In this document: piece after piece, positions 11,501-26,500 of the stretch
Numbering within the stretch: the stretch's first letter is position 1
How the letters are laid out: every line of letters begins with the position of its first letter
Source of the DNA: Buxus sempervirens
Taxonomy: Eukaryota > Streptophyta > Magnoliopsida > Buxales > Buxaceae
Reading direction: 5' to 3'
Assembly (NCBI GenBank): GCA_947561395.2
Contig: OX387195.1
Coordinates: forward strand, 22,335,126 to 22,399,125
DNA length: 64,000 nt
Made by a program: the position numbers and the translations under genes
The notes under the pieces: generated by a model
The model's input: the letters and a program-made list of their open reading frames with translations, nothing else
What the model was told of the DNA's origin: nothing
Databases searched by the model: none

Positions 11501-14500
11501 AGGGCTTGAGTTTTGAGTTCTCACATAAATGGATGCACAGACATAAATTATTCAAATTTATAAACAAAATTGTAATAAACAAGCATGAATGAAATTGATA
11601 GAGCATTAAGCAAGGCTGAAGAAGACAGCATGTAGAAAAGACAGGAAATATTACCATAATGAAAATATCCCCAAAATGATTAAGCAGTGTCTCCTCCACT
11701 GATCTATGATCAACAGACTGCCTACAAAAACTCTGCACATGCTCCTCAAAATTGCTAATCATTTGGAAATTTTGGTTAACCAACTGCTCCATTTGTTTTG
11801 AAAAGAGATGGGGAGGTGAGGAAGCTGATGGTGTAGTTATAATTTTGTTACTGCCAAGAAGATAGTTGTCTAATGACTCCTGCAACAAATTCTGTTAGTA
11901 AGCATAAGAACTAGAAGCAAAAGTTAATAATATAGCCACGAATGAAGAAAAAATGTCAACCTTTGATTTCTGGAGTTCTGGAATGAACTTCTCAATGAAA
12001 ACAATAAACTTGTTCGCAGCAGTCCTGATGGTTTGACAACTATTCACATGGGCATTTTCTACTGTTCTGAGTAACAGAGATAACTCTTGCAACATGGCAC
12101 ACAGACTGTCAAATATTTGCTGCAATATTGAGAAGATTAAAACATAGCTCCAATCTCTGAAGAATGCCCTCACCCAAAAAAATCTAAACAAAATACTCAA
12201 TCATCAAAAAACATTTTTTTACAGAAAATCTTACCTTCTGTTTCCACATGCATTTATGTGTCGCATGCTGATTTGGGGTTATATAGCTCTCACTACTCGT
12301 GGTGGAATTTGTGTCAAATTCTTTCAAGGAAGAAGTGCAATTCCTCAATCTTATCAGATGCTCAGAAAAACTGTAGGCAACATCTCGTTGCTCTTGTTGT
12401 ATTACTAGAAGATGATCAAGGAAAGAAGCTGACCTATTAACCTGCGCAAAATAATAAAATAACATGACCATGCAAATACAATCCTTTCGAAACTTGATGT
12501 GCTTCAACTGACCCCTTTCAGGAAATTACCTGTTCAAGACTAAAATCCTTGTGGAAATTGAGACAAATCTGCCTTAGCAGCTGCACTGATGCCAAACTCT
12601 TAAAGTAGCACTGATTTGCTGTTTTCCAATTTGAATCAAAAATTTCATATGATGACCTTTGAAACTGCTCTGGATCATATATGTCAATAGAATGACAAGA
12701 TGGATTGCTCTGTGTCAGCAGCAAATGCCGCATATCATATGAGGGCTCAATGACCCACCGATGGGCTGGGTCAGATTTGAGGTGATCCTATAGAAAGACA
12801 TATTGAAAGTATGAACAGCAATCATTGCCAAAACTGTAACCAGCTCAAAATGGAAAGGGAGAGGAAAATGAGCTTACAACTAATATAAAAGACTTGATAT
12901 TATATAGACAGACACACTTTAAAATTTTAAGCATTGCAATTTAAGTCTCTCATTCAAGGCTTTAAAAAATACTTACAAAAAAATGGCATACCACAAGTAA
13001 ATGCTAAATACCTCCAAGAATATATATTTGTGCCTTGATAATCCACAGTTTTCTAAAAGTTTCAGAAGATCAGAAAGAGCCCTCCTCTTCCTTGGATTTT
13101 TGGTTCCATCCTTCCAAAGATTGCAACAACCAACCGCAATACTGCATATATTCTCAAGTGAATGCCAAACTACCTCCAATTCATCTTGGTATACTAGCTG
13201 CGAATGGGAAGCGAAGGAATGTAGGATAATATTTACCACAACTGCAAGGGTAAGTGAAGGCGTTAGGATAGAACGTGGGAAACAATAGACAAAAAAAATT
13301 AAAAAAAGAAGAATATTTTAAAATTAAAAACCTTCATCATCCAAAAAGCATGTATTCAGGCAGCTAGGTTTGAACTTCCTTCTCGGATACAAGTTTCGCA
13401 AAGAAAAATCGACTTTCTTTTTCCAATCAGCATGCCATATTAACCTAGATGCAACATTTAAAAAAGGAAAAATAGAAAATCATTCTCTTTTAACAGACCA
13501 ATTATCATAATCCAAAAGTAGAACAAAACTGACCTGTCTTTGTCACTTAACAGTGTTAGACCAACACCAGAGGGTAAAATCAATCCACTACTGTCAGGAA
13601 TATCATCAAAGAGCTTTGGACCTCGAATATAAATTCTGATTCCTCTCTCTGCCACTTTCCGATTAATGACAACCATTACAGGTTGTTGCAGTCCATCCTG
13701 TTAATAAAATTAAAAAAAAAAAAAAATTTAATCCCACAAGCCTTGATGATACATAAATGATAAATGTACATAATAAATAGCTATGGCAGAATAAAAAATA
13801 TCATCTATTGTTCTTGTATTCTGAGAGCAATAACTGACTAAACCATGAAAGAGTTCTCAATAATATATATACAACATACATATATACATAAATACATGTA
13901 TGTATTTATTTCCAGCAGACACTCTTTAGGGACATGTATGTATGTATGTATGTATTTATGTCCAGCAGACACTCTTCGGGTTTCCTCTTAAATAAAAGAT
14001 TATGGTGGTCTGGGTCAGTAAACTTTCTTAGGTAGTTAATAGTACACTTTTTCATCTTAGATTATGGAAAAAACATGCTTAGTAGAGAAGAGAGCAAGCG
14101 AGCAAAGCAGCAAGCTACAGCACAAGGAAATGAGTGGAGCCCAAACAAGCAAGCTAGAGTAGCATGCTAGCCCCTTCTGATCAGCCTTAACATAACTACA
14201 ATGAAACTATAAATAAATCTAGTATTTCAGAGATAATTGCTCTGATTATCGAACTCTGAATATAGGACAAGAAATGATGTGATTGAACCATAAATAAATT
14301 TCATATGGAACAAGAAGTAACACAGGACAACAAAGAATAGTTCACTCCAACCAGTAGACTTAATGGGAAAGTATTGCCACATGAAAGATTAGACTCCCTT
14401 AATTTAACATCTTTCTTTTATAGAAACTGAAAACATTAAAAAAAAAAAATTTATGGCTGCTAGTACAAGTGACAAAATCTATTACAAGTGGGGCTTATAT

Positions 14501-17500
14501 TGGCAGAAATATTGTCTGGATATCTATCTAGATGGTCACCTGCCAGGCGGATGGTATAGAATATACTTATCATTACTCCTTGTTGTATAAAGGGCCACGT
14601 TGGACCAAGTAACTCAAACTGGTGTGGCAAACCAAAGTACCTTTTGCACAAAGATATTTGCAATCCTTGTAGCAATTTCTCATGGATTATTAGTCACAGA
14701 AATTGGCGAGATCAGAAAAATTATTTCAAATTTAAGCAAGAAAACAAAATATTTATCTGAATAAAGAAATGTGGGTGCAACACTTCATCAAAAGTTTGTA
14801 GCATTAATTACACTGAATTTCTGTATTAGCTTCCTAAGTTTCTGCCTTGTCCTTTTTGATGTCTCCATTGACAAGTTACTCTCAGGACGCTCCCACCGGC
14901 AAAGCTTCAAAAGTTCCCTCAATTCTGCTTCAATATTTCTTCTATTATCTTCTATATGCTCCATAATTCTGAAAAAAAAAAATGAAAAATTTTGGCAGTA
15001 GATAAGAAATCAAATCATCTAAATTTAGTGACTCTTAATTAAAAAAAGGAGCAAAGAAGAGAGAGAGAGAGCTTTGTGAACTTAAGTAGCTTCTCAGAAA
15101 ACTTACAGAGGCAAGAATTGAACATAGTAACCAAAGATATTGTATAGGATCTTCAGATGTTTCATCAGGTAAGAGCTGTATATTAATAAAATTGGATTAC
15201 CAATCTTTGTTGTTCAATATAGGTTGTCATTCATATATTATCAGAAAGCATTGGATACAAATCAAGAAAATACCAACTTAACTCATCTTACCGCGAATAA
15301 GATTTCAAACTTATACCAGTATTAATCTGGCCATGGAAAGCATAAAGAAGTTCAAGGCGTTTCCTGAATTCTCCTGTGCTGGATGTTTGTACAAACTCTT
15401 CCAAGCTGTGCAGGTTACATTGTGTCAGATGAAAAGGTTTCAAATGCTTTATACAAAGAAAGTGAAGAAGAAATTTTATAATTTGGAACATCACGAGTTG
15501 ACACATGCCTTTGAATGGTAGATCCATTATTTTCATCAATGTCAGAGGAATGTCTATGATGAAGAACGGAGTACAAAGGAAACCACAACTGCAATATTTG
15601 GAAACCAAAAACGAAAACAAAGAAAGAAAGAGAAAAATATTAATATTAGTACAATGATTTTGTACTTCATAAATACAAGAAAGTCTGATTTACCTTCCCG
15701 GCATTAATCTCATATTGTTCCTGAACTTCATCAAGCAATGCAGGCCAAGAGTCCAATTCCATTTTTTGCCACGAGGACACTATCATAAACATTGGTTCCA
15801 GTTGATCTATAAGCCAAGATAGCAATAAGTCAGTATAAGTGCCAGAAAGATATCTTATTTTTCATAAGAATAAACTCTTACCAGAAAGATAGAACTTTGA
15901 AGCATTTTCCTGCAGCACCTGGGCCTTGCGCAGTAAGAATTGCAAACCTGAAAGGGCCTTCATAGAAAGAAAAAAAAAGCACATGTTTAAGGACCGCCAA
16001 TGTCACAACACAAATGCTCATCTAAATATATTTATAGAGTAACGCAAACATGCATATAAACATATAGAAGGATTAGAGCATAAGGCCCTAAAGGTAGCAA
16101 CTTGAAAGGGTCTGCACATGTTTCAAGTATTAGTTAAGACCTCATATGTTTTGTTTTCATAAGCTGATATGAACCTTTAGTACTCAGGATGAATTTTAAC
16201 AGTTTAGGCCAATAACCACTACATAAGAACTGCTGATAGTAACCAGTATTTTCAACAGGGACCATAGCTCAATAGATACCAATGCTTAAGACCATGAGCC
16301 CGCATAACAGAACAAGTTGGCTACCTTAGACAGTGGGGTGCTTGAGGGAATATCCAAGAGCATTTCTGTTATATCCAGGAGTTGTTGGAGTCCTGGATGA
16401 TCTTCCCACTCATTCAAAAGAGACCGAATCCGTTGCTGAAGAGTAATCAGAGGCTTCACCATTTTAGTCATCACAGGAGCATTCGTATCCTACAAAAGTG
16501 AGAGGAGGGGCCGTCATGCAGTGAGGGAATTAAAAATCCAATGTAACAAAAACTTCATAGAAGCATAAAGGGAAATTTCTACTAATGCAACCTTATAGAA
16601 GTTGTAGATACGAGCCGACTGATAGGACATAACAGGCTTCTGTTCATGCTCCAAGCACAGATGCAGGAGGTGCTCGGGGGTCAGCTTTACATCCAGGTTG
16701 GAGGAGAATAAAGCCTGTAAATCTGGATAAGTGGTTGGGGAAGCACACCTTCGTGTTTAGAGACATGATAACGCAAAAGCTTAAAGATTCATAACTGCTG
16801 CAACATATAGTTTTTCCAAATTAATCACCTTTAATCATAAACGTTCCAATCATATAAGATTCTTGGAAGGAAAGAAGTTGGTCAGCACCAGAAACTTGTA
16901 TCATTCCAGGCTGGATTGGATAATAACCAGGTTAGTAGGTGTTAAATTGTATGAAGTTCATGTCGACTAAAAGGATTCAAAGCCACTAACATTAAACACG
17001 TCTAAATGTAACATGCTTCCTCATAGCATAAATTCAGCAAGCTAATAAAAAAGGAAGCCACTTCATAAGATGTGAAGGCCACTAACACTAAAGGGAAAAA
17101 ACTTTTAAAGTGTACATTTCTGAAATAACATGAATTACGTAAGCTACCAATACTGAAAAATAAAAATAATAAAAAAATAAAAAGACAATATTGAACAGAC
17201 ATTACTGGAAAAAGAGAGGAGAATACGTAGCATAGGATCTTGAGGCATTTATACCAATAATTATAAGCAATTAAAATGAATTTAAATGACATTATCGCAT
17301 AAGATGTGACTAAACTAATTGGCTTCATCCAAAAAGGTTAATGTTGACAAGCTAACTGAAGAAAATGTGCATCATGAAGAAAAAACTAATGATTCTGGTA
17401 CTTCAAATGTTCGTCACAGAAGGTGAGACAACTTAAGGAAGGGAGCAGTCCCTCAGTTGAAATGATAATATAGGAACAAAAATCCTTTCCATGCATTCTA

Positions 17501-20500
17501 TCAGTTGAAAACTATGTACCTTATGTTCAAATTATTTCTGAAAAACTCTATCCAGGTCCTTTGAAATTCAAGTTATGAAAAAAAAATATAATCCGAAAAG
17601 ATCTTGGAAGCCGAAAAGAATTTCTTGTAACTTAAAAGACCAATATTATCAGTACAGTGATGCCATTTTAGTTATATTAACAACAGGCTCATAGACATAC
17701 GGTTTATTTCACATTAACAAATCTAAGGTCCACTGCACATACTATTCAGTGGGAAGTTCTCATTCACTAGCACATAAGTTGCCAGAAATCTGTTATTTCC
17801 AGTGGTTCTAATAAATGATTGCAGCTCATGACTTCAATTGGTATTGTATTCCCAAGGTCCGGCCAATTATCAGGTTAGAGCTGGCAACAATTTCAAAGCT
17901 CATGTTTATGAGAGTTGAGTTATAGTTTATGTGAGTAGCTTACATTTATCAGAAGAATGCTTCACTTACGAAGAGAAATTAGAGAGATTTATGGTTTTTT
18001 ATCATCTTTAGTTTAAGCCCAGCCTACCTGACGTAGAAACATATTCCTACTTTTCTTTATTTTTCCTTGTTATGCACTGGGTTGAGAAATCAGAGTACTG
18101 TTTATCCAAGGAGTTTCATTTGCTTTCAAGCTCTAGAAACTAAGAAATTTGAGATTATAACATCCACATTTGTTTGATGTATCTTCCTTTTACTTAGTCC
18201 TGAACTACGAAAGTAACCTGATCAAAGTGAGAATCATACAGTTAATTAACTTGGTGTTGTTACAGTTATATCTGGTTAATCATTTTGTAAACAGTAAAAA
18301 TAAGAAAATTATGATGCACAGGATTATTAGAAGTTTCAGGTTATGATGGAACTCATTATTTTGGATCTTGTTTCTAAAATCCAAAAACAATAAGAAAATC
18401 TTACCGAGCAGGCACTTAGATAATTGTTCTGCAACTAAAATTTCACTGAATAATTACCATGAAACTTAAATTTTACAAGAAAATCTGACCTATCTGTTCT
18501 TTGAGCCTTAAATTTCCTGAACTCTAGCCTTTATTCAACTTTCATTTTACCAATATTTAGAAGTATAATCAGTGTTAAGAAGAAAAAATAATATTTGGAC
18601 CATCTAATTATCACATTATTCCATGGCCGATCTCTTTGTGGCCCTGCCTATTAAGGTTTGGATGGTGTCACCTGGGTGGTGACGGAGGACCAGTCATAGA
18701 AGGAACAATTTTCTTAGGAATGTGTCCATCTTAAGTTTGTTGGATTTCATGGAACAAAAGAAACAGTCCTATCCTAGAATGCATTGAGTTTCTTGGATAG
18801 AGTTTTGCATATTAAGCTAAACCTACTCATTTCTGTCATCGCCTAGCTCATCGTACACCTTTCATGTGGACAGGGCTACACATTCTCTTGCCTTTAAATG
18901 ATAACTACAGATTTTACCTGATCTCTTTCCAACACCAAACCCACCCACCATCCCCTTACCATCCACCCCAAAAATAAAAATAAAAATAAAGAGTGAAGGA
19001 AAGAAACTTAAAAAGGAAAAAAGGAATTTGGAAAAGGACGAATGGTCATGTCAAGCATATAATTTATCATAAGAAAATAACAGTTTTGTGTAACTTACGA
19101 GACCCAAAAATCTGCAATGGACAGCTGAGATGTGTTCTATGCAGCAAAAAAAAAAAAAAAAAATCCCTGAACCCGAGTCCTCAAATGTGATTGAAGCAAC
19201 ATGCAAGGTGAAGTAAACAATGTATAAAGCCTCTTAAGGAAAAAAAAACTCCACATATTACCAATGAAGGATATACTACACATCTAGAAACAAAATTGTG
19301 AAAATTAATACTCATCCAGGAATAAAACCGGGCACTTACATTTTGGACTAGATTAATCGAACCAAATATCTGATTGTGAATTTGAACCACATCCTTCAGA
19401 ATGGATTCCTCCACAAGATTCCATTCCTCCAGATTTTCTTCTTCCTTATCAGGTGCCTTAAAAATTAAAAATGGATAATTGTCAGGACAATAGAAAACAA
19501 CCAGGAAAAGTGCAACATATAAGCACAAGAATATTACCTTCTCAGAATATTCTTCATCAGCCAACACTTCATTCCATTCAGAATATAAAGTCTCGTCCGT
19601 AAATGAATTTTTAAGAGCTGATATATCAATTTCCAAAATTTTTTCTATCTCAAATGCACGAGGCCTGAACTTGTACTGTTGAGATTCACTATCTTCTTTT
19701 ACTCTTGTTTGAACTTTCATTTTCATCCACAAGTTTGCAAATTGGTCAAATATCTCATCAAGGAGCTGATTAAAAATAAAAACTATAACATTAGAGACCA
19801 GCATCCTCGGAAATAGATTCCATAACTTAGAACCTTCCCAAACACTTCAAAGAAATTCTTACCATGAAGGCTGCATTATCCAAGACAAGTGAGTTGGCAA
19901 TGAAATGTTTAAGGCGGACAAGGAAATTATGATGAACAGCAGCATCTGATTGCAAGACCGACATCTGACATCCATTAAAAGTATGTCAATCACAAACTAT
20001 ATTGAATGCACATCCAAGTGTTACCTAACAATATCAAGAGCATTGGAGGCTTAGGCAAAGGGGCGGGGAGAATGAAAGGGGTGTCATGAGAACAGTCCAA
20101 CTGCATACTGTACTAGGAGTTGAAATATATGGATAATAAATAACAATGAAGGAAGACAACTTTAGGCATTACAAACCAGTTTATCAGGGTAACTATCTCT
20201 TGGTATTGCATATAACTTTTTAAGTAAATGCATATCATCCACCCAAACGTTCAAAGGCGAGTCCAGATCACAGAAGGGGAATGTGGACCACTTGCTGTTG
20301 ACCTCCTTCAAGATGGATTTAGCTATACGAACTCTTGGAAATCTCATGAAGGAATAAATTGTTTCCTATCAGACAACAATTAGAGTTAGTCATTGGCAAG
20401 TTGAAGACCATTGAAGATATGATAAAAGAATTAAGTATGTTACCAGTATCCGATCCATGTTATCCTCAACTTTATTCATGTATTCTTTCTGCAAAGCACT

Positions 20501-23500
20501 TGAGACAGCTATTGACAGGCCTAATTTCATTTCATACACTGCAACTTGAACTGGTTGAGTTATATCAGTGTATGCAGCATACTCATTTGTTAATCGACTA
20601 ATAAAGCAGGCTGCTGTCTCCTGAGAAATCCAAGTACATCCAATGATAACAGGAAAACCATAATATTAAAGTCAATAAATCAACAGGAACATAAAAATCC
20701 ATGAGTAATTTTAGAATATACGCAAGATAGTCGTAAAGATCAGTTAATAGTACCCGTACCTGCCAGTTGCATGCCTGATCAATCAACTGTTTAGTATCTA
20801 TCCCTTCAAGGTTCTCCACAAGAGCAATAGCAGATGTTACTAATCCCAGAAAATCATCACACTCACACTTCAGCTTCTTAAATTTTGCAGGATCAGGGCG
20901 GAACACAATCTGCATGAAGTATGACTTGTCAACGGAAGCATAAGACAACCAACAGCAGCCTCGTATATCATAGTCAGCCTACCTTTAGGATCTAATTGGA
21001 CTTTAAAGGGGTTAACTACTATTTCTACAAGAACATATTTTTGGTAAAATCTGATGGTGACTTAAAAGAAGATATTAGAGAATCTTTTGATATTTATTTA
21101 CTGAAACAAACAGATTGTGATAATTATTTCAGGATGGAATAAATAATATCACAACATGAACATAAAGGTCAACATTTAACCATATACTGATGAAAGGAAC
21201 AAAAAATGATATGTGACAGGTCTCAAACCTTTCGTTTTAGGCTTTTTTGCTCTGCTTCAAACTCTTGTAGTAGGAATGCTCTTTGTTCAAGATCTTCTCT
21301 TATTGAGGACCTCCCAATCAAATGGTCACATTCGTGTCGCACCTATAAGAAATAACATAATAATATATCCATCTACATTATTATGTAATAAAGGTGAAAC
21401 TGAAGGCAAAGTAACTAAAATTTCATCCTAGCAGTTCTAATTTTCTGACTGTTATGAGTGCCCATCTGGTTTTGAATTTTTAGTTCATACATCGCAAATA
21501 AATCAATGATATTAAAGCATCAAGCAATTGACCATTGGACAGCTTGTCATGATTATACACTTCGTTTCTTTTTTAACAGCATTCAAGGTTATAACATCAA
21601 CTTCAAGGGAAATCTCAAACTCTTGGAATAATAAACAATGACAAAGTTTTTCACTATCTCGCAATAATCCTATAAAAAGCCACAGAAATTTTCCAAGGGA
21701 AATATTGATGTCTGAGGAATTTTGCTCCCCATTATGAAGAAAAATTTCACTAAATTTCAGAAAAACCACAACCTTATCAGCACCACTAACAGATTTTTAT
21801 TATCCCCCCTATAGGTTGGAGAAACATACTCCTTGAAGAAAGAAAACATACAGAAGTTCAATAAAGAGAAAATATCAGGTCAGAAGACATTTGATAATCA
21901 CCACCGTTGCTGCTTTTTTTAGCATTTCTGATTGTTGTCTGTTTGACTAAGCCTATTTACCGGGATTTTATAAAATGCAGGAAGTTAATTTTCCTCTAAT
22001 ATAGTAACCCCTATCCATGAATTTCAAAGAAATTGAGCAGAAGTGTGAACTTCCACCCCCACCTTCATTCCCCTTCCCCCCTTTTCTTTGGTCCGAGTAG
22101 GTTTTTAATTTTTCTTATTGTTGCTGTTATTATTATTATTATTTGTGTTATGTTGGGAATGGCAGTTCCCCACACCCCCCGCCCGTGGCTGAGGGGGTGG
22201 GGTTTTGTTTTTTTTTTTTTAAATTATTTACTTATTTATTTTTTGGGTGTTAGACTTTTGTTGAGGGTTTTGGTTTTTTTTTTTTCCGGGTTGGGGGGGA
22301 GTGGGTGGTGTTAGTGTGGTTTGTGGACTGTGTAGACATAGTTTAGAAACCACCTTCAAATGGACAAGAAGGTTATGATCAATTTCATAGTCACTCTGCA
22401 CATGACACATCTATTAAGAAGCATCAAATGCATATTGTTAAATAGAAGCGCCAAAATTGCAACCCAAGATATCTTACCATGAATATGGTTTCAGTGCCAA
22501 AATTTGAATGTCTAACTGCCCTCTCCTTATGAGACGATTCTCCTTAAAAAAAACAAGCATAGCTTGATTACTGCAATCATTCGACATGAATCCAGGAATT
22601 ACGTTTACAAAATCTGTCTAAATAAGGAAAACTATTTACCCTATTATTCTCTAATAGCTATACAATATTTACAAATAGAAATCCATGGGCTAGCATAGGC
22701 TGTTTGTCACAATCTTTGACATACTCTAACAATTTAAAATCATTCTCTAATTATTTTAAGTAATAATTAATGATTATCATATTTAATACATTTTAATAAA
22801 TTCATTTTCATTCTAGAATTTTTTTAAAGGATATATTTATATTCAATCTATCTGATTGGATTCCAATTCTTTCTTAATAAGATGTGTTCTTGCAACTAGG
22901 GGTCTAATTCGGTTGGTTTCGTTTGGTTTTTGTGCCAAACCTAAACCAAACTGAATTATGTTGATCAAAACTGAAAACCGACTTTCAACTAAAAGTTATA
23001 AACCGAAATAAAGTGAATAAACCGTCAATCAAAAAAACCAAAATTATAATATCTTTAAAGTTTAAACCATATTGTTTAATAGAATATAAATGTGAACAAT
23101 ATTGTTTACCAGAAAAAAGAAATGATATTTCTATAATATTACATGAATAAAAAAAATTAGGTCACATACATAAAAAGTATGGTAAGAGGTTTTGAAATTT
23201 TTGTATATATATTATATGTAGAATAAAATTATAAAAATATAATAATATAGTTCGGTTTTCAATTTGGTTCGGTTTCTCATCCACCTACACCGTAAACCGA
23301 ACCAAACTATTCGATTTGTACTTTTTCTAACCAAAACCGAACCAAACTAAGAATAAAACCAAACCAAACTGAAAGATCAGATTTCGGTTTACACCAAACC
23401 AATTGACACCCCTTCATTAAATAACAATTTTAATGATATAATAACATTGACTTAATATTATTTTCTTCATAGTTAGCTTGAAAAAATGTGGTTTCATGTA

Positions 23501-26500
23501 AAGACACATAGTTGCATAATACAATTGTTATTGTAAGAAATTCAATATTGTTTTCTCATTATAGAGCATAGTGAGATCGTTATGAATAGTTTGCCACACA
23601 TTTTACATTTTGAATGATCCTAACAAATTATGAATGATTCTAACAATTTATGTACATGATTCAAACTTATAAATATATTGTTTATGATAATTGCTACTCC
23701 ACAACCCTCACCACCACAATTCCATAGATGTCAATTTCTATATCTCTATAATTAGCATTTCCTTAATGAAGCAGGTAAATCTATTATCACTAAAAAGTAA
23801 ATAAAATTTCATAAAAGTTATATTATATGTCTCTCAAACTAACTCTTGTTTAATTTTGATTTTTCTTAATGAATTAATATAACTCTTGTAAATTTTTGTT
23901 TTGTCTTTTTGCCTTTTATACAGTACTTGATTGAGATATTGGAGCAAATCGAATGTTTAGTTATTGCAAGGTAAATAATTTATTTTATTATTTTGTGTGT
24001 TTTATTTTATATCTCATAGTTTACCATATAATTTGACAATAAAATTTAATAATAAATTGCATGCTCCCAAGTTGTAATATTACAGTAATTGGAACAAATT
24101 ACCATTTAAATAAATGGAATTGCAATGGCATTCTACTCTATTGGAACACGCAGACACATGCAAGCACGGGCACATGCATATTTATCAATTCATTTGTTGT
24201 GAATTACTTAAAATATTTTAATTCATTTAAATTAGTTTATTTGATTTCTATTTTATTATTTTGATAAGTTATCTCTTCTAACTTCTTTTTTTTAAGCTAG
24301 CATTAAGGAATATTAAAATGAATCTATTAACAATATATATATATATATATTCAGAATTTTTATTTACCCATAGTACATACTATTATTCTAATAATATAAT
24401 ATTGTTGTTATTTTAGTATTGTATTAGGGGCGTGTGATTAAAATAATAATTATTGTTAAAAAATATCAAAATATCTTTATCCTAACTAAAAACTTTTATT
24501 TTCTCAGGAAAGTCTAACTAAGAAATTGTCAATAAAATATAAATAGAAGAGAAGGTGGAAATATGCTTAAAATAGGAAATATTTTGAAGATATTTTGTAC
24601 ATAAGTTAAAAAAAATTCACTTTAAGAGTTTTGTATTTAATTAATATATATAAACACAAAAGTTTTTTTTTTAATCATAGATGTTAAAAATTAAAATCTA
24701 AATGATGATATCAAATTCACGGGCAAATGCACGTGTTACAATTGCTAGTACCAATAAAAAGCTAAATAATCATTACAAAACCAAATAGGATTAGTTGCAT
24801 TCCAAAGCCAAGACTCATTATTGAAATCCATCTACGGGCACCTTATTCTTTAAGAGTTCCTATAAAGCAACGAAATAGATGATGATTAAACTAAGAAGGA
24901 TAATCTTGACAAAAAATAATTCTAACTAAATTGTAAGTCACTTCACCACCATTGCTCTTCTCCATTTTTAATTAATGAAATACTGCTTCATTATTGACCA
25001 GAAAAAAAAAATTCAGAAGATGACACAAGGTCACATGTGTGATGATGGAAGATGTAGTAACATATTTTCTACTGCACAAATATGCAAAAAATACCCTTTA
25101 GTCAACAGTGTCTACAACTCATAGAAAGCTAGGACCCCATAGAAACACAAATACATTTTGGAAAGATACCTTCATTTCAAGTTTAAGCAGAGAAATTCTT
25201 TCCTCTAATTGTGAATGCTTGAAAGAATACTTCATGGCTGGGTCAAGATCGTCAGCATTTAGCAGAAGATGAAAACGTAATCCCCCAATATGTATCCATG
25301 CAAAACCAAGACCATGCAGGAAACCTAAACCAAAGAATGGAAAATGGAAAAGAAAAGGATTAATACATATTTTAACTCAAATAAAAATCCAAAAGTACAG
25401 TGTAAATGGTTCCTATGAAGCACAACTCAAATAAATCTAGTACTCCAGTACATTATAGGATGCCTACGCAAACAATAAATTGAGTATTCAAAAGCTTTAC
25501 CATGAGATGAACTCTTGACATAAAGTTCTTGGAGCACTGGCTCAATAAAATGATTCATTAAGGAACTTAATCTACTGTGGCTGGACGATGCAATGAGTGA
25601 ACTCATAGTCTGGATATCATCTTGCTGTGTGACCAAGGAAGAAATGGTTAAAATAAAAACAATGAATTGATGGAAACAAAGATTTGAATTGAAAAAAAAA
25701 AAAAAACATTCCACAACGAAGCTTGAAACTACAAGAAACGAGACACCTAAGAATTTTTCAAATAACATATCTTTCATTAAACAGTTATACGTGCCACAGT
25801 GGTATACAAATATTTTGTGGACATGGACAGTGTGTCATTTTCCAGCACATATATGTCCAAATACATGTCAACCACCAAACCCTTGCTAAATGAACAATTA
25901 ATAGCACAAAACTGGACAAAAGAAAATAGCCATCCATAAGGAAACACATATACACACACATACACAAAATTTCATGCTTTACATACAATGAAATAAAATA
26001 GGGCCAAAACATAATATGTATCCGGCATCTTGCAAATTAGTAACTAAATCATAAAAATAATAATGACACAAGGTCATGATCTTTTTTTTTCTTTTGGTTC
26101 ATACAGAACAAGAATTAATACTAATATCTAAGGGAAAAATATGTTGGAATGGGAACCCATCCCACATACACAAACAACACCAACAACAACAAATGCCACC
26201 ACCACAAAGACAACCAAAAATCAAGTCCTCTTTACATTACAATCTTCTTTATGATAGAAAATTTCAGAGAGTATACTCTTACGATATACTAATAGGAGAT
26301 CCATATCACAGCAAAGTACTTTTCCTGCATCATAAAAATTTGTATTGCTCCTTTCCCTCTACAAATTCGATTAAACCACAAGATAGATTATACTCCACAA
26401 AATCATACCTATTTAATAAAATCACTTTCACAACATCCTCCAAATAGTTCAACAACTAGAGACAGAACCAGGTTTAACTTTTTGAGATGCCAAAAATATA

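Noticed and set aside
14460-14675. A 71-codon minus-strand frame considered as an MDN1 exon
   Set aside because: The exons at 14812-14968 and 13534-13697 join in phase and give the expected QKFS-DGLQQPVM sequence without it.
21512-21769. An 85-codon minus-strand frame in the MDN1 intron
   Set aside because: The flanking exons already give contiguous conserved sequence (LEMK followed by VRHECDH), and it lacks good splice borders.
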